Positions 28,801 to 40,800 of a stretch of DNA of 64,000 nucleotides are shown here, piece after piece; positions within the stretch are counted from its first letter, which is position 1; each line of letters opens with the position of its first letter. The stretch is from Balanoglossus misakiensis (taxonomy: Eukaryota > Hemichordata). Made by a program: the position numbers and the translations under genes. The stretch spans positions 2,604,001-2,668,000 of the forward strand of contig CM082578.2 of NCBI GenBank assembly GCA_040954595.2, in the 5' to 3' direction. The notes beneath the pieces are model-generated. The model was not told where the DNA came from. It saw only the letters and a program-made list of their open reading frames with translations, and did not search any database.

Positions 28801-31800
28801 GTACAGTGCCATATCTCAGCCCGTTGTACAAGTGCAGCTTTGGTATTCGGAGCGAAACTATCATGAAATGCCAAATACAGGGTGATACCTGCGACACCTG
28901 CTTGATTCATGTATTACGTGCATACCTAATGGTAGGCAAAGTGAAAGGGCTGCAAATGTAGGATTTGTTGCACATGACATAAACAGGAATGAACATTTTT
29001 TGTCAAATTTTTGGGTGACCTCAGGTTTCCATTGACCTGCTTTCCATATGTTAGCACGCACATCATATATAGCCAGGTGTTTGGAGGGGTAGGGTAGGAC
29101 CCTCTGCGTCATGAAATGCTAAATTTTAGGGGCTACCTGTAACTTACTTGCGTAACTCATTATTATGGCCATATCTAATTTGACAAACCCAAACAGCGAG
29201 GATTTTCTGTTGTCTTGAATATGAACCAAATAAGAATCCTAATTTTTGGCCCAATTTTTGGATACCCTCAGCTGACCTTTGAGGTAACTGAAGTACTTAC
29301 AACGTAGAAGTTCACCTTGGTTGTTGTGTTTGTACTTGTAAGACATCCATTTCGGGTGGTTGCCTACTTCCCCATATCTCCACATCCAGAGCAAATACAG
29401 CCTACGCATTTGAATGGTACAACCCTGAATGGAGTCTAATGGTTATTAACTCTATGCTTGGGCCCCTTCAACGCTGCTTGCAGCTTTAATTTTATTTGTT
29501 CTCTGAATTTTTTTGGGCAAATGTATGAAAGACTTTTAGTTCAAAAGTGAATCAGTACAAGTACAGACCTCTGGGACCAGAAAATATGTCCTTAATAGAC
29601 AGGTAATATTCTATTCAAACTGTTACTTTTGTCTTGAATTTTTATAAACCTCCGTCATGCTACGTTTAACTGTAAAGAACAAGATTTTTATTACTTTAAC
29701 AAAATCTATAATAATGCCAAAATGTAGGAGACAATGCAAGTTACACCGTTTTTTGGGGTGTAATTTGCAAGTTGGCGTATCTTGTGTAACTCAAGTAAGC
29801 CCTGAAAACGGAATTACTCGTGCTTTAAAATGTCCTGTGTATAAGAGTCCTTAGCTCTAGAATGTACGTAATGCTCCATGAAAACAGACCTTGTCTTCCA
29901 GCGGCCTATCTTCATGACAATGTCAGGATCACAAGCCGTATCAATAGCTACTGTGGCTCCCGTTGGCCTGAAATCCTTTGCTGTGTAGCCACCCCCACCG
30001 AGACCAGCTAATTTTATAGCCTCCTCCATGATTTTGGAAACAGTGGGTGCTGTAATAGCTTTAAATGGGGGGGGTTAAGTGATAAAAACACCGGTTTATC
30101 AACCACAGGTCTATATCCTTGTGTTCTTTCAATGTAGCTGTGCAGTGTATGCACTGGGTCAAGTTTTCGCTCTACGCTACTGGGAATAGTGACCTCAAAA
30201 CCACTTCTAGAAGTGTCATTTTTGATACCATGAAATGTAACTGTTAATTTGCCATCTTTAGCAAAAATGAGATTATCTGTAGAAAATACCATTGGTTTTG
30301 AAGTATTGGATGCTGCATCAAAATATACACTCTTAGGTGCAATGTCTGATGGACGCAGCATTAATGTCAGAGCAAGTAAAGTTATTGCCTTCAAACGCAG
30401 GTCTTTGATTGACAGTTCGTGATTGTCTGGCCAGCCCATGAATAAACCCCTAAATGAGGCAATGGGCATAACCAGTCCCTGTTCACTCCATGAATGGAGA
30501 CGTGTTAAATTGTACTGCACATGCTCAGAAATAAATTTGCATATCCCGCGAAGTTCGCAAGTGAGTATCACTCGCTGATTTGTTTACACGTAGACTTCGG
30601 TGATTTTAGACCTTATGGAGCGGCAACTTCGGGAAATTTCGATGTGTGACGTTACTAGCACATTCCAGAAGACAGCATGGCATCGTCTGTACAAGATGAG
30701 TGAAATACTTAGAAAGATATCGCCACATACAGTGACCAATCTGACTGGGCTGCGTCCATGTTTTTCTCTTGAAATCATCGACAGTGTTATACACCTCTGT
30801 ATCAATGCTGTCCTAGTGACTTTTTCACACCCGTTCTTTTTGTTTTGAGTGAATAGGATAGTCAACTAACTACTGCTGGACAATGGGCGCGAGTTTCATG
30901 GCTCTCACATGATGGGGTAATTTGGGGTAACATTTTGAAAATACCATGTCATGTTCAGAACGCGGATAGGGTGTATGTACATGTGAACAGTGATACATGT
31001 ACATGTGGGGAAGCGTTAAAATGCGGGTTGCGGGCCGCGGGTTGCCGATTGCGGGTTGTAAAATATCGTTGTGTTTTGTTAATAAAAGAATAATAATGTT
31101 ATATGTCGAAAGAAACGATCAAATGATTGCTTCCCAGAAGTTTAATTTGCGCCACAACTCTGGCAGCGGACTTTGACCCTCACACTCACTACTAGTGTGC
31201 GAGGTCTCATTAGCATAATCCCAGTCACTTCCAGCGGGTAGTACTCGCTGAAATACGTAAACAGTCCAGTGAGTTTTTCACGAAAGGAGTTTTGGGACCA
31301 GAAATAATCAGAGTTCAGGCTTGTATAGGTCGTTTTATTGAATTACGCTCACTTTGCTTTCTGTTGCCGTACATGTGTGGGTCAGAAATTTAACACGTCT
31401 CCATTTATGGAGTGTACAGGGAATGTTGTACGCATGTGCACATCTGAGTTCACGAGGTTAAAGGTACTGCGTTTGCGCAGAACACGTCTCCATTTATGGA
31501 GTGAACAGGGACTGATAACCTTTGAGTGTTTCATAGGTTCTGTTGTACTTGATTTTACAAGGCTAGAAACAAGACAATGTAATTATGGGTCACTAGTCAA
31601 CTTTGAGTGACCTAACGCATCACTAAGACATGATATTGCCGCCATAGCACATTTAAGTTGAGAGCACGGCTTATTAGAGGAATCAGCAATGTAACACAAA
31701 AACTCTGCTAAAACTGCAGTAGACTGAGGTGGAAAAGGTACACCATTGTCTAAACAAAAATTGTGCAATTTTCGCAATAGATTGTTGTACAAAGAAAGTG

Positions 31801-34800
31801 TTGAAGGCGCCCAAGCAAACTGAATTTGGGTTGCGGCCCGCTCTGACCATCATACTGACTGTAATCTTGATTTCCAGCTATTCTCCAAGCATACAAACGC
31901 CAGCGACGATTCCGCAGTGGTTCTGGTCTTGGTCCCTGTGCCCAGATTGTCCGTGGGGAATTCGGTAAAGGCATCGCTGGGGCTACTGACATCTGCTGTA
32001 ACTGTTGAAACCATGCCTGAGCTGGCCAATATGGTGCGATCACAGTTGCCTGTGCACGCTGCCATTTCACTACATCTAGTACTCTTGGTATTAGGTGAAA
32101 CGGCGCATTGACAAAGTTGTTGTGTTGGTTCCAGTCCTGTTGACTTAGAGCGTCTATCCCACTGGACATTGGGTCGAAGAACTGACTGTTGTAAATTTCC
32201 AACTGACTGTTGTGCATACTTGCGAACCGGTCTATAGTATGGGGACCCCATATGCGGTCGATATATTGAAACAGGCCTGGGTGTAGTTGCCATTCGTATT
32301 TTGAGTATATTCGAGACAACCTGTCTGCATGCTGATTGTCTATTCCAGCTAGATACTTTGCTGTCAGGGTTATGTCTAACTCAAATGCTTCTAGCCACAC
32401 TGCTGTTGCTAGTTGAGTAAGTTGGGGACTTGGTCCTCCTAAGTAATTCACATAGGCGGTCGCTGTAATATTGTCTGTCAGCACTTGCACTGTCTTTCCT
32501 CGTAATATTGTCCCAAATGACTTCAGAGCCAGAAGAATGGCCATCAGTTCTCTGTAGTTCGACGGCATCAGACTCATGCGACGATTCCAAAGTCCTGATG
32601 CTTCCTGATCCTTGCAGGCTGCTCCCCAGCCTGTCTGTGAGGCATCTGTTTCTACCTGTGCCTCTACAGGTTTGGTATGTATAGCCCGGCCATTCCAGTG
32701 TTTTCTCCAGGATTTTGAAAAAAGGGGGGCATGTCCCCCGCTAGTTCAAAAAAAGGGGGGGATCTGGTTCAAAATAGGGGGGATTGCAATTTGCATAATT
32801 TATGCATAAATTATGCAAATTAGTAATGTCAAGAAAGGACTATTTTGGGTGATACTAACAGCCTTTATTCTATGTCAAAACAGTATAACTAAAAGTATAT
32901 TACAAATACAACATAACAGTATAACCATATTTACATATTTACAAGAAGTTTTTTTGTTTTTCACTTCCTCTGACACTGACTTCAATAAAGTTGACACTGA
33001 CAGTGCTTTTCAAGCTTGACTGCTACTACCTGACACAGCATGCACAGAGAATATTCTCCTTGACTTTGCATTTTTCCACAACTTTAAGGCTTTCTCCCCA
33101 TTGAATTCTAACAGTGGTGGGCCCTCTATAAGAATGGTCAGAAGCCTGTTAATGGCACTTTCTTCTAGCCTGTTTCTCAAAGATGTTTTCACTTTATTTT
33201 GGGCGGAAAATCCCCGTTCACATATAGCCGTATTTACAGGCAGGACAACAGCAATCTTTGCCAGTACAATCAAATTTGGTACTGTGTCCTTGTGGTTGGA
33301 TTGCACAAATTTCCACAAAGTGACAAAATCATCCCTGGGGTAGGCCTGCTGTAATACCAGAGATTTGATGACTGACCATTCATACCTAGTTTCGTCTGGT
33401 TTGATGATTGGAGAACAGACTTGCCCTTCCTTGTTTATTCTTTCAGTGCCGAAGTGCGCAATCAAAATCTCTAATTTATCATTTCCATGATTAGATAACT
33501 GCTCTTTAGCAACAAATGAAATATCTCTCATGGCAAGGACATCAAATGCTGATATTACTCCAGTACCCTCTGTTGGAAATCTGGTCTTGATATTATCGAT
33601 CAAATTACCAACAAAGGCAGCCTTTACATCACTCACAAGTTTCTCTTGCTTTCCCTTGTTGACAATGTTATGCCCCATTAATGTACAGTTATTGTCTGTG
33701 TCCAAGTCTTCAGCCAGTTTGCTGGTGTAGAAACCTGTCACTGTGCCGTCTTTTATCTGCGTCAGTTGATCGATTGTAGTGGCTACTGTTGGCTGTATTG
33801 CTGCAATATCTATGCTATCCTTCTGAAAGATCAGATTGAGTCGTGTCACGATCGGTATCACGTCCATCAGAAAATACATGACCGCGAGGAATTTGTATTG
33901 CGTCAACTTGTTGTACAAACCCACCGCCTTTGGATCTTTCGATGAACTCTGCCCGTCAAAGTAGGTCACTAATGCGTTCCATGACCTGTACACAGTTTGA
34001 AGCGCGTCGTAGAACGCAAACCATCGTACGTCGTGGATTTCCTTCACCTTCAGACGCGGACTCTCCAACATGTCTTCTACTTCTTTCAGGCGCGATGACC
34101 GTAGCGACGATTGCTTGAAATAGTAGAATAAATTTGTCAGAATAGTCTTGTATTCTTTCAAGTACTCCACGCTCGACGCCGCTTGACTTGTGCACAGTGC
34201 GAGACGATGAGCCACGCAATGAATATTGAGAAGGAACGGATTTACGTCCTTCAACTTGGCACTGACACCGTTCTTAGCGCCAGTCATAACCGATGCGCCG
34301 TCACTTCCAAATCCGATCATTTTCGCCTTTTCTAACCGGTTTTCATCTACGGTTTCGATAAGTTTTTCTGTCAAAGACGAAGCATCTTTCTCCACGATGT
34401 AAAAATCTCCCAGGAAGTGCGACGCAACATCGAAATTTCCGGTCACACAACGGACATACACAACCAGTCTTCCCGATGTTGAAATGTCTGTGCTCTCGTC
34501 GGTCAATAAACTGTAAAATTCACAGTTTTTAATTTGTTCTACAACGTCCGCTTTGATGGTGTCAGCGATGGCCTGTTGTAGTTCTTCCGCGGTGGTGTGG
34601 GATCGATAAGTCGCGTTTTTGCCGGCATCGAGATGATTGACCGGTTCGCACCGTGCAGCCGTCAGCAAGTCCAGAAGCGATGCATATTTGTCAGTGGCCA
34701 CGGCTTCCTTCGCGAGCCAATACACGGCCTTCATGGCGACTAGTATAGCATCTTCTTTCTGTGTTACGGCATTTGAGACTGCAGTCTTTAAATTCGACCG

Positions 34801-37800
34801 AAGTGACATTTCTACTAAGGCATCTTTATGTTTACCGTTCTCGGCGTGGCGGCGTAGGGTAGACGTTCGGAAATTGGTGCACCCTTTCTCGGACGTAAAT
34901 GAGTTGTCTTTACCTGCATCTCGGCATACTTTGCACCGCATTCCATGATCGCCTTCGGGTTTTTCCAGCCAGGGATAAACTCTCTGCCAACAGTCTTGCC
35001 AACGCGATTCCTTTTTCCTTTTTTTCGTAGAGAGTTGTCCGCCATCATCATCGGAATCGGAATCGACTTCATCACACGTTTTTTCCGTCCCTAAGTTTTC
35101 ACTTTCAGCGGCCGTTCCAACAGTCTGTACATCTCTCGAAACATCAGTGAATGGCACATCACAATTAGATTGTTGATCGTTTTTTTCCGTTAGAGACGAG
35201 CCTTCGCCAGAGCCATGTTTGAAAAAAGAAGTAATAAGGCGATTTCGTTTCATGTTTCGGAGAATTAGGAGCGTCAACTGCACGTGGCTGATGATCGTCA
35301 AATACTGAAGCGTTATGCGCCACGCGCCAAGTTTTACTTTTAATTAATAAAATTGATCCATTTTATCTTTCATTCCACTGCCCGTCGCCCCATGCATGGC
35401 GCCCATAGAGCAATAAACCAGTCTAAACGTACGTTTTTTATTCAGGATGTGGAAGACTACAAGGGGAGTATCAGTGGACACAAGATCAGATTAACATCTA
35501 TTTATTTTTACAAAAAAGACACCGACTACATTGGGTATAAAATGATCATTTATTTTATTACAGAGCATGCAGAGTGAGTGAAATGAAGCAAACCAGATGG
35601 CAAGCTTCGCCACACGCCTCGACTGTCATGACTGTGGTGACACGCGTACGCGCGCCAGGTCGCGCGTTCAGTCAAATTTTAGGGGCGCGTTTGTCTGAAA
35701 AGGGGGCGAATCGCGCGTTCGCGCGCCCTGGAGAAAACACTGCCATTCCAGGAGTTGAGGGCATTCAGCCACCACTCTAAATTGAGAGTGGTTGATTCGT
35801 CTATTGTCATCATATCTTCCCATGACGGTCGTCGTGCAAGCTGTCGATAAAGGTTCCGAAGCAGAAGTTTTCCGGGTAGAATGGCCTTTGTCATTGCCAC
35901 ATATTGTCCGGCTATTCTGGCCAACACTCTGGCTGTACCAGTACCCTTGTTGAGTGCTCTCTTGATGTCGTGTTTCAGCTTTTGTACTCTGTCCGATGGG
36001 ATTTTTATCATTGGATACCCATCTGGGCCTACTGAACATATTTTGTACCCGATAAAGTCTTTTGTCTGACTGGAAACCAATGAAGACTTATCCCAGTTTA
36101 TTACCCAGCCCAATGCGGTTAGTGTCTGTATCACCCTTTCTTTGTGTGTATCGATGCATTGTTGCTGTGCCATCACCAAAATATCATCAACATATATGAC
36201 TAACCTCACACCATTGTCTCGGAGGTTTTGTACAACTGGGCGCAATGTCTTGTAAAAGAAATAGGGACTGGCACTGAGTCCAAAAGGTAACACTTTCCAT
36301 GTATAATAAAGTTCTTTCCAGTAAAACCCTAGAAATGACTGATGTTCACGGTGCACTGGAATATAGTGAAAACCATTCTTAATGTCTAAAGTTATCAAAT
36401 GATCATTCGGTTGTCATGAATAATCTTTATAACCGTGTTAATGTCTTCAAACTGAAACTTTGCTGGGTTGCAATAAGAGTTCAACTTGTGTAAATCAACA
36501 ATCAAACGCAACTTTCCTCCTTTCTTGGGTACACACCCTATGGGAGATACACACTTGGGTTTAACCATAGACTGTTCAATAGCACCTGATCTCAATAAAT
36601 CACTTATCTCATCTGAAACGAATGTCTCTTGGGCATGAGAAAGATTACGATTGTTCAGTTCGAAAACTGGTGGCTCAGTAATAAGGGGTAACCTTACCCC
36701 TTCGACTATCCAGTCTGTTATCACTGCTGAGGTGCCAATATCTTTCCAAGCGCCACTAAAGTTGGAAATATTTGCTGCTTTAAATTTACTGAAACAGCAC
36801 ATAATAAGAAACGCGAAATGTTAATCATTGAATAAAGTTACTTGTTCGCGTTCAACTAATCGCCATAGGATCCACCATTTCCTTGGCTGCCCTGTTGGGA
36901 ATTTCCTTGCTGACTCTCTTGAGGGCGCTGTGTAGGGACTGCTCGATTAGCGAACTGTTGATATACACATCACTGTTGTAATTATATCGCCGTTGTGAGC
37001 GATTTCCCCGACTATCTCGGCGATAACCTTGGCTGGGTTGCTGTTGGTCTCTGGGCGTTGTACCCGCTGCTGCGAGCTGTGTAGCGGTACGTAAACTTGC
37101 CAAGGCCTCGGGAGATAGGCCGGAAGTATGACTTTGAAGAGATCTGAAAATGCGGGATGTATTTCTATTGTACTGTCCCTGCACCACTAAAGCTGCGTAT
37201 TCGTCTTGCAAGTATTTAAGATGGGCTAGCTGGATCGTAAATAAATCTTGCAGATCTTCCTCTCTAATAGTCTGAGTGGTAACTGTACTCAGAAGTCTAA
37301 ATGATGTCTCTAAATATCTTGCCGATTTACTTACAATATTGTAAGTTGGTTGATCGTCACGCTTGATACCACGTTTACTGTCCGCTAACTTCAATTCTGA
37401 GGGTAGACAGATTTTCGTTAAAGAGTCTTTCAGGGTGTTGAAATCTCCCTGCACATCTCCAGAGGCGTAGTTTGTAGCTACGGGGCTGGAGTTCCCTTGC
37501 GGAGTTTCTGTCTGGGCTGAAGGCAGCTGACTTGTCTGATCCGGTTGATCTGAGGTCACAGTGCTGGATGCACGTTGGTACGTATAACTTGATGCAACAT
37601 GGCGGGTATCACCACCTATGGCGCCAAAACTTTGGTGTCGACGAGTTTGATCTTGGAACTGAACCTTTTCTTCTATCCGGTTGATTTGTTGATGCACCTG
37701 ATCATTGTCTTTCTCGATGTCGTCTAGTCGCTCTCTAATTCCATCTAAAGCCGTCAAAATTTGACTCTTCCCCGACCCCTCGGTCATTATGTTTCTGTCC

Positions 37801-40800
37801 AGCGTAAGCGCACTGGGCAAGAACAATGTATTAGTGCGACAAGTGTCGCACTACAACTATCCAACAGTGTATTACTCCGCCTGACTACAGAAACCTGTCC
37901 TTAAAGGTATACGGTCACCCACTGAAAATTAGCTATAGTTACCATAGCAAAATGAGATCTAGCCAATCACTGATTTTCAGTGGGTGGCACACGGGAAAAA
38001 AGGGCGCCACCATATGTTCTTTAGAATGCCCAAATACGCCATTTCAGCCATATATGGGCGTATAAATTGGAGGTGACTGTATACCTTAAATAGAGAGGTG
38101 TCGATAATGACAGGTTTCACTGTACCGTTTAGCGTAGATGTGCCTTTTTCTTGTCACAACTGTCAAAAGTGATAGATAGTCCAAATTATAACAGATGGTA
38201 TGCACATTTTGAAAAGACACACATATTTAAGGCATGTTTGAACTGAAATATTTTTATTGAAAATGACTCAACTCTGCTGACCTGTTTTTGCATTTCACAG
38301 GAATATGGTAGACAGAAGACCGTGGCATTGGTCGTCAACAAATTCATTGAATTTTTACACTGTTACAGCAGCTATGACCAGAGTAAAGCAACAACACTGC
38401 TGGAAAAACATGCCAACATTTTACAGTGAGTATGCACGCAACAGTTGCTATTTCATGTGCATTGTTGAAAAGATAAGAATCCATCCAATTAGCAATATGT
38501 GCATTGACTACATATGTATCAGTGTTTTTGCTAAGGCCGGGGAACACTAGTAACGCTTCTGCTTAAACTATGACTGCATTGATATACCAAGGGGAACCCC
38601 GGTAAAATGACTGGGGAACCCTACTAACATTTACCTTGGTACCGCCCTTAACAAAAACACTGATACTGTTGAAAATAATGCAAAAAAGGCAGCTATCGGA
38701 GCTTTAGTAATAATTGAAATACATGTAGTGTGGAACAATTCTTCCTTCGTTGCATACACTGTACTGATTACTGTTTACTCCTTGTTTCCATAGTGATCTG
38801 TGTAACTACTACCCTGACCTGTCCATATTGAAGGCCCTAGGCCCTAGTTGCCAGCGTTGCACTGCCCAGCAGAAGTGCCAAGGATTCCCAGGCCAATGTC
38901 ACTATGGCAACCCAGGTCACAAGGGGGTCAAGCATTGGTGCATTCAGTGGTATGGTCTCCTCATCGACCTCCGCCCACTGGTCCAAGTCGGATGTCACAC
39001 CACTCAAAATGAAACTGGGTTCGGGCAGTAGTCTTGAAGGTAAATTTTTCATTCCTTATTTTTTGCAGTATTTAATGCACTTGTCACTATTGCAAAATGT
39101 AAGCGTTCGCAGAATTTATGCCCAAATGTGCAAGAATCCTGTGTTTGAGACAAGCTGAATAGCCAGAATGCGTATAGTCTTCCAGAGGACGCCCTACATG
39201 TAATCTGATAATTCTACAGAGTTTCAACCTCGGTGGTTTGCCCACGTCAGACAAGCAGACGTGCCATGGGCTTTCAAGTGAAAAACTTTGCAAAGGCTGC
39301 CAACAGGTGCTATTATGTACTCAATCCAGTCTATTGTCTCATTTTGATCATTGACGAATGGTATGACTTGCAACAGATATGAATATTATTGAGTATGAAT
39401 ATAAATTAGCATATATATTAATCAGCAATCTGTACTCTTGTCTGGGCAGAATCCTGAATCTGAAAACCAGATTAACATTTGACAGAAACTACATCAAATT
39501 TGTTGCAGTTTTACAAAGTTCTTGTTTTCTGTTTTTCACAGAGATACTTGAAGGGCTTCAAGAATTGGATGACATTTCCAAACGGAAAGTGGATACCTTG
39601 CATTATTTCACCGTAAGTTTACTCTGAAGTTTTGTCACTTTCACAGCCAACATTTGGTTCAGTTCCAAAGCTTGAATTACTCTGGCATTGCTTGAAGACC
39701 TGCATAAGTTTCATTTGGGATTTCCGAATTCAACAAAAGCACCAACCAAAGTTTCTCATCGTTTTCCTTAGGAACTAAGAATATTGTAAGTGAAATTCAA
39801 TTGAATCATGATTTTGTGTGCCAATAATCATATAAATTTGCTGTGTGTTTTTTCATGACAGACTGAGTTGATGCAGCTCATGAGTGACGGTTACAGTCAA
39901 TGCAGTAGTGAAGCGTATACAGACCCGCCAATAAGTATTTACGCACCCACGTTCTGCAGCGAAAACGTTTCAGAAACATGAAATAACACACCTTGCAGAC
40001 AGTTTTTAGCGAAAATTCAAAAATATTTAATAAATTCACGAGAAATAACAGTTGTACAGCAAAAATCTTTCATGTGCGATTAAATTTGAGTGAGAAATAG
40101 CGACGTAAAATTAGATATGCGACGGAGTCGGCGAAACGTTCCATTCTCTATGGGAACAACAATGCAAAGAACTTCATGAATATTCATGAGGTGAAATCGA
40201 ATGTAACAACTGTCAATAATGGGTATGTCCACCCCTTCTCCTGATGACCTCTCGCAGGCGCTTCGGCATAGTGTCGACGAGTTTCCGACACATATTTTGC
40301 TGAAATTGTTCCCACGATGTCACTATGCGGTTAAAAAGGTCGTCGATGCTGTGCATTGGACGGGAATGAACGTCCAAGTCGATTAACTCCCACAGGTTCT
40401 CGATGGGGCTCAAATCTGGAGACTGGGCTGGTCACTCCAACGTAGTAAAATTGTCGAACGGATAGCCGTAATCCTGGGGATTTTGCAGAAATGATTTCAC
40501 AGCCAAGGCAGTATGTACGGGGGCATTGTCCTGCTGGAACACAAAGTCGGGCCCGACGAGTCTCAAAGCCGATGGTAGCATTTCGTTTTGTAGAACGTCC
40601 AGGTACTTCCAGCGATTCATGGTGTTCTCGACTCGGACGAGCGAACCCACACCTGCAGCCGAGAAACAACCCCAAACCATGACACTGCCACCACCAAACT
40701 TTACTGTGGGAATGATACAGTCAATTTCGTACTCCTCGCCGGGTCGCCGTCTAACGAAAACTCTCCCCCGGCTCCTGTACACGGTGAACTTCGACTCGTC

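Larger units (their letters stand above)
26107..29488 (+). mobile_element. Hairpin-headed repeat element, copy B
   Basis: The 5' hairpin 26107-26138 has the same 14-bp stem as copy A but loop ctca. The body is collinear with copy A over most of its length. It adds a 208-bp tandem duplication (26819-27026 / 27027-27235) and a 695-bp MITE. The 3' end has gcttgggccccttc (29456-29469) and GCTGcttgCAGC (29473-29484). Confidence 0.82.
29814..37826 (-). mobile_element. DIRS-type retrotransposon, degenerate, with two nested insertions
   Basis: In minus-strand order it has gag-like protein (37826-36852), reverse transcriptase, RNase H-like region and tyrosine recombinase (ending 29814), without an integrase. 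That is the DIRS plan. It is interrupted by a hAT element (32697-35741) in the RNase H region and by a 1042-bp element (30473-31514) in the recombinase. RT has a frameshift near 36400 and the recombinase has a stop near 31585. Its exact ends are not defined. A 22-bp palindrome tagtgcgaca-ag-tgtcgcacta at 37832-37853 lies at the gag side. Confidence 0.85.

Noticed and set aside
30470-31530. Apparent inverted copy of recombinase coding sequence (TRLHLWSEQG on both strands)
   Set aside because: It is the inverted terminal repeat of the 1042-bp insertion, bounded by ATAAC duplications, and not duplicated recombinase coding.
39892-39921. Tc1-like element inside an INTS1 coding exon
   Set aside because: A donor 15 bp upstream (TGCA|gtagtg) joins in frame to 42002 and gives a better INTS1 match, so the insertion is intronic.
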